Below are positions 10,861 through 21,119 of a DNA stretch of 64,000 nt, in pieces. The notes beneath the pieces are model-generated. The model had not been told where the DNA came from, made no database searches, and worked only from the letters and a program-made list of their open reading frames with translations. The DNA is from Silene latifolia (taxonomy: Eukaryota; Streptophyta; Magnoliopsida; Caryophyllales; Caryophyllaceae), in NCBI RefSeq assembly GCF_048544455.1, contig NC_133537.1, positions 12,895,541 to 12,959,540 of the forward strand, in the 5' to 3' direction. A program made the position numbers and the translations under genes. Every line of letters starts with the position of its first letter. Positions within the stretch are counted from its first letter, which is position 1.

Positions 10861-11541
10861 ATGGATACTTTGGAGATTCGCTTGAAGGAATGGACTAATG
10901 AGTTTTCGAACATTGAGAAGCACGATATGGGTGCTTATAACCTTGGGTCTTTATTGAGTTTGAAACTCATTAAGGTTGTAAAACCGTTCTTGGATGCTTG
11001 CCTTGATTATTGGGACCCAAATTATCATGTTTTTGCGTTCCCAGGAGTTGATATTTGTCCTTTTCCGGAGGAAATTGTCGCTATTGGCGGGTGGGACCCG
11101 AACATCTACCGCCATCCCTTCTCTTTCGCTCAAGGGTATAAGAGCAAGTTTAGAGATTTGCTTGGACTTACTAGACTGGAGGTGGATCGCTTAGTTACTC
11201 CGAAAGGCGTGAGGATGTTAGATTTTATAGATCGATTCATCAACGGGGGCCGACCCTACTGTCTCTCTCATGTTGCTAGGAGGAGAGCATTTGGCTTTGT
11301 TTCTTTGCATGTATATGTCTTCCAGGGACATGTTGATGAAGATTTGAGAGGCGATCCTCGTCTTCTGGGTCTTATTGAGCAAATGGAGTCGCGCAGAGCC
11401 CACTTGTCTATGCCAGGGAGATCATTTTGGGTTTGGATAATAGGAAATCCAACCGTGATCTGCCGTTCTTGGGAAGTCCCGTTATCCTACAGGTAAAAAC
11501 ACCCTTCTTTCTTTCTTTTTTTTTTTTTCTTTTTCGTTTTC

Positions 11542-11602
<61 letters not shown>

Positions 11603-12462
11603 CGTTTTTTTTTTTCTTTTTTTCGTTTTCGTTTTTTTTTTCTTTTGTTTTTTTTTGCGGGTGTCTAATACCTGTTTTTTGGTAGGTTTGGCTTATGGAA
11701 TGGCTCTGATTGCTCGAGCCCCCAGTTCATGCACTTTCCTATCATGCCCGTATGATTTCGATGAGGACACTACAGTATATGGTGGACTTCACCCGGGTCT
11801 GCGACTATTGGAAGAACAAGTCTGAAGACCGATGATGGCCCGCCGATCGGTGGATCGTTCCGTGGTGGCACCTCAAGTCTCACATCGAGTGTCTTCTTTG
11901 GATCCTACTAGGTCCGTGCGCATTCCTGGATTGGAGTTTATGGTATGCATCTTCCCGAGAGATTGATGAGACAAGTCGGGTTGAAGCAGATGATCCCTAG
12001 GCTTGACACCGTTCCATGCAGATCGCTATGGCGCTTACTACGTAAAGTCAAGAGAGTGGGCTATGAAATGGGCCCAAAGAAACATGTGGTTCTTGAACTT
12101 CTCCTCCAACGCCTTGTGGGTGTCGGACTCTTATCTGAGGTGGAGGAAGGCCGCAACTTCGGAAGAGCGCGAAAGAGGCGAGGAAGCGCGAGCCCGTTGA
12201 CTACAAGGTGCGAGAGGGAGAGAAAGAGAAGGAGAAGCATCTGACAGAAGGAGAAGAAGAAGCCGGGTTCCAAGTCATTCATCCTTCGAAGAAATCGAAG
12301 ACTACTCCTGTCGCAGAGGTGGTGGTTGGCAAGAATGGGAGAGTCAGGCCTCGAGAAAGACCGTTGGTGATTAGGTCTGAAGTGGTGCAAGAGCGCCCGG
12401 CTCGAGGTCGTGACAAGAAATATGACAAGAACGACAAGGGCAAGGGAAAGATGGAGGAATAG
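10861..12462 (+). pseudogene. Antisense gene 2 of element A: unknown protein, broken
   Basis: A first block (10861-11492) starts MDTLEIRLKEWTNEFSN and contains LDYWDPNYHVFAFPG and CPFPEEIVAI. This pattern is typical of uncharacterised plant proteins found with retroelements (I recall it as the DUF7745 type, but cannot verify this). A GT donor follows at 11493, then an intron with a long T run and an acceptor near 11685. Coding similarity continues to about 12462, with a basic Lys/Arg/Glu-rich C-terminal part ending KGKGKMEE and a stop. The downstream portion has a few breaks, so the gene is not intact. Function unknown. Its position between integrase and the 3' LTR on the opposite strand matches extra ORFs described in Tat elements. 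Confidence 0.65.
11513..11656 (+). repeat. Long T-rich homopolymer run inside the antisense gene 2 intron
   Basis: About 140 bases are almost pure T, broken only by a few C and G. It lies between the splice donor at 11493 and the acceptor near 11685. It may be a poly(A) tail of something inserted in reverse, or a grossly expanded polypyrimidine tract. The open frame across it that reads as polyphenylalanine is an artefact. The length in the assembly is likely to be unreliable. Confidence 0.85.
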
Positions 12463-13117
12463 CCCGAGTCTTATTTATTATTTAATTATTATTATTATTG
12501 TTGTAATAAGGAGGGATTTTTAGAATCCTAGCCTAATCTATTTTTATTATTTGTCGTATTATTATTATTAGAAATTGAATGAAATAAAAAGGTTAAATGG
12601 TTATGAAACCGTTGTGATTTTCTTTAATTATTCTTGTCGAATTTCATATGCAATGCAAATGTCCTTCTATTTACATTTTAAATATAATGGTGGGTTGAAT
12701 CCCGTGAAGGATTGCCTACGTATTCACTTAGAGAAAGCGAAATCAAACCCTTGCGCGTAGTTCGAGTAAATGTAAAAGAATAACTGTTCGAAGCAAGAGC
12801 TTGTAATGAACATAGAAAATAAGCATGAGCTTTTGCTTACTCGGGAGGTGCGAATTTAGTTTGTTTGATGATATGAGGATGACAAGTTTGCCAAGATGCA
12901 AGAGCATAGTGACATTCAAATGGGCCAGGGGCCGTTTATTTAGTGCCACAAGAGCGACACTTAGGTTTATGCGAGGCGCGTTTTTGTCCTATTCTAGGCA
13001 TAGTATCGTTTCAGTTGGTCGAGATTTGTGGGGTTTGAGAACTCATTCCCGTCTAGGTCTGTGATTCTAACCGCACCCCCTGGGATTATTGATTTGACCA
13101 GATATGGTCCGGCCCAG
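12463..13117. other. Spacer between antisense gene 2 and integrase
   Basis: This AT-rich stretch contains ATT/TTA microsatellite-like runs (12475-12570) and probably the 3' untranslated region of antisense gene 2. On the other strand it would be the end of pol. I see no supported gene here. Confidence 0.5.
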
Positions 13118-13834
13118 TTAGGCTTGAATTTTCCCCTTGGGTCGATTGCAAAAGAGCTCGACCGATTTGAGTACTAAGTCTCCTTCTTTGATGTTTCTTG
13201 GCCTAACCCTTTTGTTGAAAGCTCGTTTGATACGTGCTTGATATGTCTGGACATTATGTAAGGCACGAAGCCTACGTTTATCCAGGAGGATGAGTTCTTC
13301 GTATCTATCTTTCTTCCAATCGGCTTCTGGGATTTGGCTTTCTAGCAGAATACGCAAGGATGGTATTTCTAGCTCGACTGGTTGTACGGCTTCCATGCCG
13401 TAAGTCAAATAGAAAGGAGTAGCCCCAGTGGGCGTCCTAACTGATGTACGATACCCCCACAAAGCGAAGGGTATTTTGCTTGGCCAATCTCTATAATTGT
13501 CAGTCATTTTCTTGAGGATTGTGACGACATTCTTGTTAGCCGCCTCTACCGCGCCGTTAGTCTGTGGTCGATAGGGCGAGGAGTGATGATGCTTGATCTT
13601 GTACTTGGCTAGCAATTGTTCGGTTTCGGCTTGGAAGTGGGACCCATTATCGCTAATGATTTCATGTGGGCAACCATATCGGCAGATGATGTTGTTTTGT
13701 ATGAATTTGGCTACATTTTTGGCCGTGAGAGCGGTGTAGGAAGCCGCTTCTACCCACTTGGTGAAGTAGTCAATTGCTACTAGGATGAAACAGTGACCTC
13801 CTGTTCCGGCCGGGGTTATTTTCCCGATTATGTC
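13118..13834 (-). pseudogene. Element A integrase core and C-terminal part
   Basis: On the minus strand this encodes the retroviral-type integrase catalytic core. The first acidic residue is in VAIDYFTKWVEA, the second in EIISDNGSHF, and the glutamate is in YRPQTNGAVEAANK. The order and spacing match the D,D-35-E fold of Ty3/gypsy integrases. A GATPFYLTYGMEAV segment and a KSVELFCNRPKGK end typical of the Tat C-terminus follow. Integrase inserts the cDNA into host DNA. The gene is separated from its zinc-binding N-terminal part by the LTR fragment at 13835-14426, so it is a fossil. Confidence 0.88.
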
Positions 13835-14426
13835 TGATGGGGCATATTCTGCACCGCTGACCAAGTCAACATATTGAGCAAAGTCAAGGGTATCCACAGC
13901 AAAGTCAAACGACTTAGACAGTCTAGCCGATGGAGCCCATCGTCCTGTCACCTGGGTCTCGGCAGACAACTAGCTGCCGGGACACAATCCGCGTACTCAT
14001 ATCCAAGACCCTCGGCGAGCCTGGCCACAGTCCATCGGCCGAGGGTACAACGGTCTTTTCACCTGATAGCCACTTGGCCACTTGGCCACTACGTGACAAA
14101 AGGTGAATGCCTATAAATACTCCTCAACCTTCATTGAGGAAAGGATCCACAAATTGACCTAATAACCACTATTCATCTGGTAATATCTTCCTTATCTCTC
14201 TACAATATACTCTTAGCCAAGTTACAACAACTTCTCTCTAAGTTCACTGACTTGAGCGTCGGAGTGAGTACGCTCGGCCAAAGCCGAGCCTCGCTTGTTC
14301 ATCGTTTCAGGAGACCGCAAGGAGGATTCAAGCAAGGACATCATTCTACTAGCTACGAGTGGTAACAAACATCTGCTCTGGAATTACACCCGGAACAATT
14401 GGCGCCGTCTGTGGGATACTTGGAAC
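13835..14426 (+). mobile_element. LTR plus primer site of another retroelement inserted in integrase
   Basis: The sequence starts TGATGGGGCATATTCTG at 13835 and ends CGGAACA at 14397, giving an LTR of about 563 bases with a TATA box (CTATAAATACTC at 14111-14122). It is followed by ATTGGCGCCGTCTGTGGGA, which is the primer-site motif of many plant Ty3/gypsy and TRIM elements. Only about 30 bases of internal sequence remain before integrase sequence resumes. No second LTR is present, so this is a truncated insertion. It interrupts the region between the integrase zinc finger and the catalytic core. Confidence 0.72.
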
Positions 14427-15605
14427 AATTCCCCATGCGGAGAATGGCCAAGGAGATGTCATCGTATAGAGCAACGAAGGAGGGACATGTTGTACGTTCC
14501 CGAAGATTTGACAGTTATGGCAATGTCTCACATATTTGATGCAGTCGGATTCCATTGTGGTCCAATAGTAACCTAGACGTGTGATTTTCTTTGCCATCAT
14601 AGGTCCACTCATGTGAGGACCGCATTCTCCGTCGTGGACTTCTTCCATCACTTTTCGTGCCTGTGAATGATCAAGGCAACGTAGGACTACACCAAGAGGT
14701 GTTCTTTTGTACAATTCTCCTTGCATTAGGATGTATTGGGAAGCTAGTAGGCGTATAGCGCGTTGTCCCCTTTTGTCCATATCTGGCGGATAGGTACCAT
14801 TGAGCTTGAAATTCAGGATTGCTTGGAACCAGGGCTCCTGTGCGATTTCTTCTTCATCGGTAATTTGATGGACATAAGCCGGCTCCGACCGTCGTTCGAT
14901 ACATAAAGGCATTTCCATCATGTAATCCGGCATGTTTATCAAAGATGCAAGTTTCGCAAGAGCGTCTGCAAATTGATTTTCTTCTCGAGGTAGGTGTAAG
15001 TAGGTTACGTGATCAAAGAATTGAGCGACTTGGTCTATTCTAGCCTGATAGGGTGCTAGGCTTTCACTTCGGATTTTCCAGGATCCCGTAACTTGGTTGA
15101 TGATTAGTGACGAATCCCCGTGCACTCGGAGGTTTTTGATGCCTAAGCTTACTGCCGCTCGTAGTCCAATCAGACAAGCCTCATATTCTGCGGCGTTGTT
15201 TGTCACCTCGAAGTCGAGTTTGACAGCAATCGGTGTATGCTCACCTTCAGGAGAAATGAGCAACACTCCTATCCCAAATCCTCTTAGGTTTGATGCTCCA
15301 TCGAAGTATAGGTCCCAGGAGTCTACATCTGTTTGAAGTATATCCTCGTCGGGAAATGACCAAGTATCTATGGTTTGTGCGTCGTTGATGGGATTTTCTG
15401 CGAAGAATTCGGCGACGGCGCGACCCTTTATAACTTTCAGTGGCACATATTTGAGGTCAAATTCGAGAGCATCATGGTCCATCTTGCACAAAGCGTCCGT
15501 TGAGGACGGGTTTCTCGGAGAGGTATTTGACTGGATCCATTTTGGAGAATATCTTGACGGAGTAGCTAAGCATGTAGTGACGTAGCTTTTTCGTTGCCCA
15601 CACAA
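14427..15605 (-). pseudogene. Element A second RNase H and integrase zinc-binding domain
   Basis: The first part reads WDLYFDGASNLRGFGIG, then NNAAEYEACLIGL, HGDSSLIINQVTG and LPREENQFADALAKLAS. These carry the D-E-D-D residues of a cellular-type RNase H. An extra RNase H of this kind is a marker of the Tat lineage. The second part ends in YVRHCHNCQIFGN, the CxxC half of the integrase HHCC zinc finger. RNase H removes the RNA template during reverse transcription. Confidence 0.85.
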
Positions 15606-16966
15606 GAGCGAGGCATGTCTTTTCGAGTTGGGAGTATTTGCACTCGTATTCCAAGAACTTCTTACTTAGGTAGTAAATAGCTCTTTCTTCACTTCCTACG
15701 GTTTGAGCTAACATGGCGCCCATGGCGGTTTCGGTTACCGTGAGATACAAACCAAGAGGTTGATCTTGTTGTGGTGGCATGAGCACTGGTGGTTTAGCCA
15801 ATATCTCCTTGATTCTGTCGAACGCCTTTTGACAATCGTCGTCCCACATGGTGTGGTCTGTTTTCTTGAGTTTCTTGAAGATAGGCTCGCAAATCATCGT
15901 AAGTTTCGATATGAATCGACTTATGTATTGCACTTTTCCCAGGAATCCCTCGACTTCCTTTTCGTTTGAGGTTGTGGCATTTCGATCAGAGCTTTGATTT
16001 TGGAAGGATCTATTTCTATGCCTCGTTGGCTAACGACGTATCCTAGGAGTTTGCCAGATGTCACCCCAAATGTGCACTTTTGAGGGTTGAGTCTCATGTT
16101 GTACTTCCGTAGCCTTGCGAAGAACTTGCGAAGGTTCGCAATATGTCCCTCTCTTTCTTTGGATTTGACGATCATGTCATCTACATATACCTCGACTTCT
16201 TTATGCATCATGTCATGTAGGAGTGTAGTCGCGGTGCGTTGGTACGTAGCTCCGGCGTTGATCAATCCGAACGGCATTACTGTATAGCAATAGGTTCCCC
16301 ATTGGGTGATGAACGCGGTCTTATGCATGTCTTCCATGGCCATTTTGATTTGGTTATAACCCGCATATCCATCCATGAAGGATAGTAATGCGTGGTCTGC
16401 AGTATTGTCCACTAATATGTCGATGTGAGGTAGAGGGAAGTCGTCTTTTGGGCTTGCTTTGTTTAAGTCCCTAAAGTCAACACAAACTCGGATTCTCCCA
16501 TCCTTTTTGGGCACGGGTACTATGTTGGCTACCCAGTCAGAATACTCGGAAACTTTGATGAACCCGGCTTTGAATTGTTTGTCAACTTCTTCCTTAATCT
16601 TTAGAGCCCACTCTGTTCTCATTCGTCAAGCTTCTGCATTTGCGGAGGTTTGAAACCTGGTTTAATCGGGATCCTATGTTCGGCGATATCCCTGTCGATT
16701 CCTGGCATGTCTTTGTAGGACCCAGCGAAAACGTCTTTGAATTCATTTAGGAGGTCTATGAAATCGGCCCGTTCGGTAGAGCTCAAGGTAGTCCCTATCC
16801 TAAGTTCTTTGGGTTCTAGTTCGGTTCCTACATTGATGGGTTCGGTGTCCTCATTACAGTCCCCTTCCCCTTCCCGTAGTATTTCTTTGGCTACGTAGGG
16901 AGGTATTTCGGTCAAGTCCGGGTCTTGGTCATCTCTCGATATCATCATAAACAGAATTGCACTCAA
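15472..16966 (-). pseudogene. Element A reverse transcriptase and RNase H
   Basis: The minus strand encodes all central reverse transcriptase motifs: RVCVDFRDLNKASPKDDFPL, SFMDGYAGYNQI, TVMPFGLINAGATYQR and the catalytic YVDDMIVKS. LLGYVVSQRGIEIDP follows. The connected region 15472-15933 holds the usual RNase H of Ty3/gypsy elements, starting near PPVLMPPQQDQPLGLYL and containing CLALVWATKKLRHY. Reverse transcriptase copies the genomic RNA into cDNA in virus-like particles. The sequence is highly similar to functional Tat elements but lies in more than one frame, so the pol region is broken. Confidence 0.9.
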
Positions 16967-17072
16967 GATAACGCAAAGAGTAAGCGTAACCCGATTTATT
17001 CATATTAAGATTCGAGTAAAGTTGAAACAAAGAAGCCAACTGATCCATGGTCGGTGGCGGTAGGGACGATAA

Positions 17073-18272
17073 TTAGGGCATTTCCCGAACTACTGTGGCT
17101 ACTTGAAAACAAGCTAGGAGAAACGAAGGGAGTGGGGATGACGACAGGAGTAGACTCTCTAATGACTTCTCTAGACTTTGACTCTGACTCCGACTCCGAC
17201 TCTGATTCTGATTCGAACTCGTCGTCTTCTGGTTCTTCTTTGAACATCTCTCCTTCTCCAGTGGTGAGCTTGAAGAGTCTTCTTTGATTGATTTTCTCCA
17301 TCCTTTCTGCTGCTTTGTGTCGATTTCTGTGATCAACGCGGTGGGGTTGAAGCGATCGTCTTGAAGTATCGTAGTAATGATCTCATCCTGCGCGGCCTTA
17401 ACAAATCGGTCCTCTCCAAACAGGAGGCTAACAGCTTGTTCGTCTAAGCAAGGTGCTTGACGGGTTTTGACGGTAGGAACCGTTTCTGGAGGGATGAAGT
17501 AGCAATCGTGAAAGATCTCGATTCCGGCTAACTTCCTCTCGAGGTAGTGCCAAGGTTCGGGAAATCCATGAAAGAGTTCCGAACTTCCTTCTTGAACGAA
17601 GTATCCATTCAAGGTAGGGAGATATGGCCTCATTTGGACTCCTACGTACTTGCGATTTTGGACTTGGGCAAGCATTTCGAGAACTTCTTCTGTTGTGGGT
17701 TTGTACCCTAGTCCAAGTGGTATTCTCGATGAGTTGCCTTTCTTGTATGGCGCGAAGGTGTTCTTCCGAGTCGGGTTCAAAGGCATTCCAGGGAAGTATC
17801 CCTGATTTTTGAGTATGTGGTTGACCACCAAGTTGGAATAGGGATTATAGTATAAGGGTGCCAACTCACTTTCTATGACATTTACACTTTGGAAGCCCCC
17901 AAGTTCGTATATGGGATCCGCAAGGACTTGATTATTTGATTGTTTCTCGATTATGGCCTTGATGGGTGACGAAGTGATCGTCGCAACTTTGCCATTTAGT
18001 GGGATCTTGATCTTTTGATGAAGGGTGGATGTTACCGCTTTGGAAGCATGAATCCAAGGCCTTCCCAGAAGTATGTTGAATGAAGCTTCGATGTCCACTA
18101 TTTGGAATTTAACCTTTCGTTCGATTGGTCCCGTTGCTATGGTTAGGTTAGCAAGTCCAACCACTTTTCGTCGTGTACCGTCGTATGCACGTACACCTTG
18201 ATTTGTAGGGGTCCAGTCCGACTCTTTCATGCCTAGTTTGTATGCCGTTTTGAGGGGTATGACGTTGACCAT
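17073..18272 (-). pseudogene. Element A aspartic protease and linker region
   Basis: The region opens with VNVIPLKTAYKLGM, preceded in the overlapping gag frame by VDDGS (the aspartic protease D-(S/T/D)-G type active site). ILLGRPWIHASKAV, the conserved hydrophobic segment of Ty3/gypsy proteases, is about 70 residues further on. A long variable linker follows, containing PYKKGNSSRIPLGLGYKP. The segment at 17150-17220 has an alternating Ser-Glu repeat, which on the opposite strand gives an Asp-Ser open frame. The protease cleaves the Gag-Pol polyprotein. Confidence 0.8.
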
Positions 18273-20329
18273 GAGCCATCATCTACCAAGGTCATTGGCA
18301 CATTTTTCTTTAGACAGATGACAGTGATGTATAGAGCAAGGTTGTGACTGGCGCCGAAAGGTGGCAAGTCTTCATCTGAGAAAGTAATAGGATTACTTAG
18401 CTTGGGTGATTCTTGGAAGACCAAGTTGACTACATCTTCAGGAGAAGAGTTATGTGCTACATTCAATTTGGCCAAAGCTTGCAGTAAAGCTTGGCGATGC
18501 GGAAATGAGCTTGCCACTAGTTGCCAGACTGAAAGATCAGCCTTGGTTTTCTGTAATTGCTTGAGCAAATGATCAGTGGGGTCGTCTTCGTTGTCATTTG
18601 GTGTGATGACGTTGGTTGGACCGTTTTGAGTAGTGCTTTGGTATGGACGACCCGACCGAGTTAGGTGATCCACATCTTGGTCTTCACCATTTTGGACTAT
18701 TTCCTTGACCAAAGAGTTTTCAATGAGATACTCGTCTTCGTCGTCATCGGCCCAAACTCCATTGATCGCAGCTAGTTCCTTCATCCTCATGGTATCACTT
18801 TCTAGTTGTATGATTTGATCAACTAGTTTATCCACCACGGCGACTACTTCTTGCATAGTAGCATTTTGAGAGAAGGTCAATGGTACGCGCTCTTTAGGCG
18901 TTGCCTTGGGATCGCGTAAGATCATTACCATGTTTTCTAGTTCCCACACTTGTCTATCTACACTCCTTGCCCATGCGATGAAGTCGGAGATGGTAGGGGA
19001 GATGGTAGAGTAGAGTCTTTCTTTCTCAATTGCATGAATTTCACTTTCGGTGGGAGAAATGAGGTGTGAGCAATCTAAGGTAGATTCGTCACTTGTAATC
19101 ACTAGAACTCCAAGAGGATTCTGAGTGTTGTTGGGCTTACCTCCTGGTGGAATTGGAAGTCGACCATCTTCAATCATGTCTTGAAGCACGTGTTTCAACT
19201 TGTAGCATTTTTCTGTGTCGTGCCCCTTGCCCCTATGGTATTCACAGTAGGAATTTTCATCCCAGAATTTGGACTTCCTTTCAGGTTCGGGAGTAGGTCC
19301 AATGGGTTGGAGTTTACCTTGCTTCATTAGTCTTTTTAGAGCGTTGGAGTACGTATCTCCAAGGTTCGTGAACTTCCTTGGTGGGCTAGTTTTCTTGGAA
19401 GGCTCGAGAAGGTTAACTTCGTCGGTCTTGCTAGTAGAGCCGTATGAACGACTCGTGGACCCTTGGTATCCTCGACCTACCGTTTTGGACAAGAGTCCTT
19501 TGCGGATGTCATCTTCGATTCGTGTCCCTAACATGGTTAAGTCTTTGAAGGTCTTGATATTTTGATATCTCAAATGGTTGGCATATATGGGCTTGAGATT
19601 ATCCACGAACTTTTCCACAAGAGTGGCCTCATCCGGGCGTTCAACTAGTTGAGTACTAGTCTTCCTCCACCTACTTAGGAAGTCGGTGAATCCTTCCTTA
19701 TCATTTTGGGTAAGAACCTCTAGAGTACGCATGTTGACTTGGATTTCAGCATTATCCGCATATTGTTTTGAGAACTCGATGGCGGCGTCCTCCCAAGTAG
19801 CGACCTTTTTGTGATCTAAAGTGTAGAACCATTGCTTTGGGATGGTGTCAAGAGATGAAGGAAAGATCCTTAAGAACATCTCGGGTTTGATGCCTTTAAT
19901 AGACATGTAGTCCTTGAAGGCGCGGATGTGGTTTAAAGGGTTCTCATGTCCTTTAAACTTAGGGATATCCGTCATGCTAAAGTTAGTGGGCAATTTGGAA
20001 TTGACGGCTTCATACTTGCGATTGTTCTCCCTGTAAATGTCATCCTCCTTAAGGTACATCAATTGCTCCTCTAGGTATTGGAGTCTTTTCTCAGCTGCGG
20101 TTGTTCCTAGGACAGGATTCTCATCTTTAGACTCGTCATCGGAGAATTGTAGCACTCCACCTTTAGGGGGAGGTAGCTTTCCCTCTACATCAAAGATACG
20201 GCCTTCGATAAGCTCAAGGCGGTCATAGGTTTGTTCTTGGGTAATTTGCATTTGGGCTATCGCGGCTAGGATTCGATCATTACTTTCTTGAATTTGCTGG
20301 AGGTTCGTTTCATCACTTGACCCAGGCAT
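18233..20329 (-). CDS. Element A gag
   Basis: This is a long open frame of 698 codons starting MPGSSDETNLQQ. It has a coiled-coil-prone N-terminal third, then the retrotransposon gag core (IPKFKGHENPLNHIRAFKDY, LDHKKVATWEDAAIEFSKQ, VLTQNDKEGFTDFLSRWR). A zinc-knuckle-like CEYHRGKGHDTEKCYKLKH lies near residue 370. Gag forms the virus-like particle and packages RNA. The frame overlaps the protease segment at 18233-18272, which suggests gag and pol were separate frames or that a break lies there. It is the best preserved coding part of the element. Confidence 0.9.
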   Translation of the reverse strand: MPGSSDETNLQQIQESNDRILAAIAQMQITQEQTYDRLELIEGRIFDVEGKLPPPKGGVLQFSDDESKDENPVLGTTAAEKRLQYLEEQLMYLKEDDIYRENNRKYEAVNSKLPTNFSMTDIPKFKGHENPLNHIRAFKDYMSIKGIKPEMFLRIFPSSLDTIPKQWFYTLDHKKVATWEDAAIEFSKQYADNAEIQVNMRTLEVLTQNDKEGFTDFLSRWRKTSTQLVERPDEATLVEKFVDNLKPIYANHLRYQNIKTFKDLTMLGTRIEDDIRKGLLSKTVGRGYQGSTSRSYGSTSKTDEVNLLEPSKKTSPPRKFTNLGDTYSNALKRLMKQGKLQPIGPTPEPERKSKFWDENSYCEYHRGKGHDTEKCYKLKHVLQDMIEDGRLPIPPGGKPNNTQNPLGVLVITSDESTLDCSHLISPTESEIHAIEKERLYSTISPTISDFIAWARSVDRQVWELENMVMILRDPKATPKERVPLTFSQNATMQEVVAVVDKLVDQIIQLESDTMRMKELAAINGVWADDDEDEYLIENSLVKEIVQNGEDQDVDHLTRSGRPYQSTTQNGPTNVITPNDNEDDPTDHLLKQLQKTKADLSVWQLVASSFPHRQALLQALAKLNVAHNSSPEDVVNLVFQESPKLSNPITFSDEDLPPFGASHNLALYITVICLKKNVPMTLVDDGSWSTSYPSKRHTN

Positions 20330-21100
20330 CTTGGAAACTGGATAAGAGATCGGCGACGAATCAAAACACGATCGACCATTCTATCACACTTGCTAAAAAA
20401 GTTTTGACTCGTGAAGTGGGTGTGTGCCACTTGTGTTGAGTGAGTTTTGAAGAAAGACAAGGTCTTTGAAAATGTGTGTCCTAGTCAACTGTAGTGTAGT
20501 TGTAGGAGTGGACTCGAGGTGAGGTTTGAAATGGGCTTGTGGCCCGAATTTTGACACGACGAACGGACAGAGTTTTGACCGGATTTTGAGCTAATTAAAG
20601 GCCCTATTTCGAAATTCTTGATTGAAAACGGGTTTTGATTTTTTTTGAAAATTCGTCATGGTTTTGTTTAGAAATGGTGATCACATAAGGTTTACACATT
20701 TATACAAGCATTATAACGGGATGCTGAGTGCATTTAGAAGGGTTTTGGTTTAAAGGGTGGGTTGCCATACCGAACCATCAAACCCGAAGTCTGTGGAGAG
20801 GCTCGTGCCAAACAAGAGTAAGGCCGATTCCTAGTCCATTTCCTCAAGTAGTGAAGGCCCTTGATACAAACAAGAGTAAGCATCATGGTATGGATGACGT
20901 CAATCGCTATCCATCCTTAGGCCCAAATAAGAATTAGGACCGTTTAGACGGGACGATTGGTCGAATGGGTTGGGTTGGGCCTAGGAAGGCCGAATTAAAC
21001 GGTCTAGGAAGACCGAGTTATGAAAACCGACAATTGTCTTGTACAAACTTATTCCCTAACCTTGTTCAAGTTTCACCCTTAGCTACACGTAAGTGTATTT
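20330..21100 (-). other. Element A 5' leader between primer site and gag
   Basis: This stretch of about 770 bases is untranslated leader sequence on the minus strand. It contains no gene I can support. Tat elements often have such long leaders. Packaging signals are expected here but cannot be identified by eye. Confidence 0.6.
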
Positions 21101-21119
21101 CCCCAATGAGTCGCCAAAC
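21101..21119 (-). other. Element A primer binding site
   Basis: On the minus strand TTTGGCGACTCATTGGGG follows the 5' LTR end by one base. It resembles the TGGCGACTCC type primer site of Ogre and other Tat elements, thought to pair with an arginine tRNA. The tRNA assignment is from recalled family knowledge. Confidence 0.65.

Noticed and set aside
11427-11825. Open frame rich in phenylalanine
   Set aside because: It reads through the T run in an intron of antisense gene 2.
17054-17287. Plus-strand frame with Asp-Ser repeats
   Set aside because: It is the complement of the Ser-Glu repeat in the element's own minus-strand coding region.
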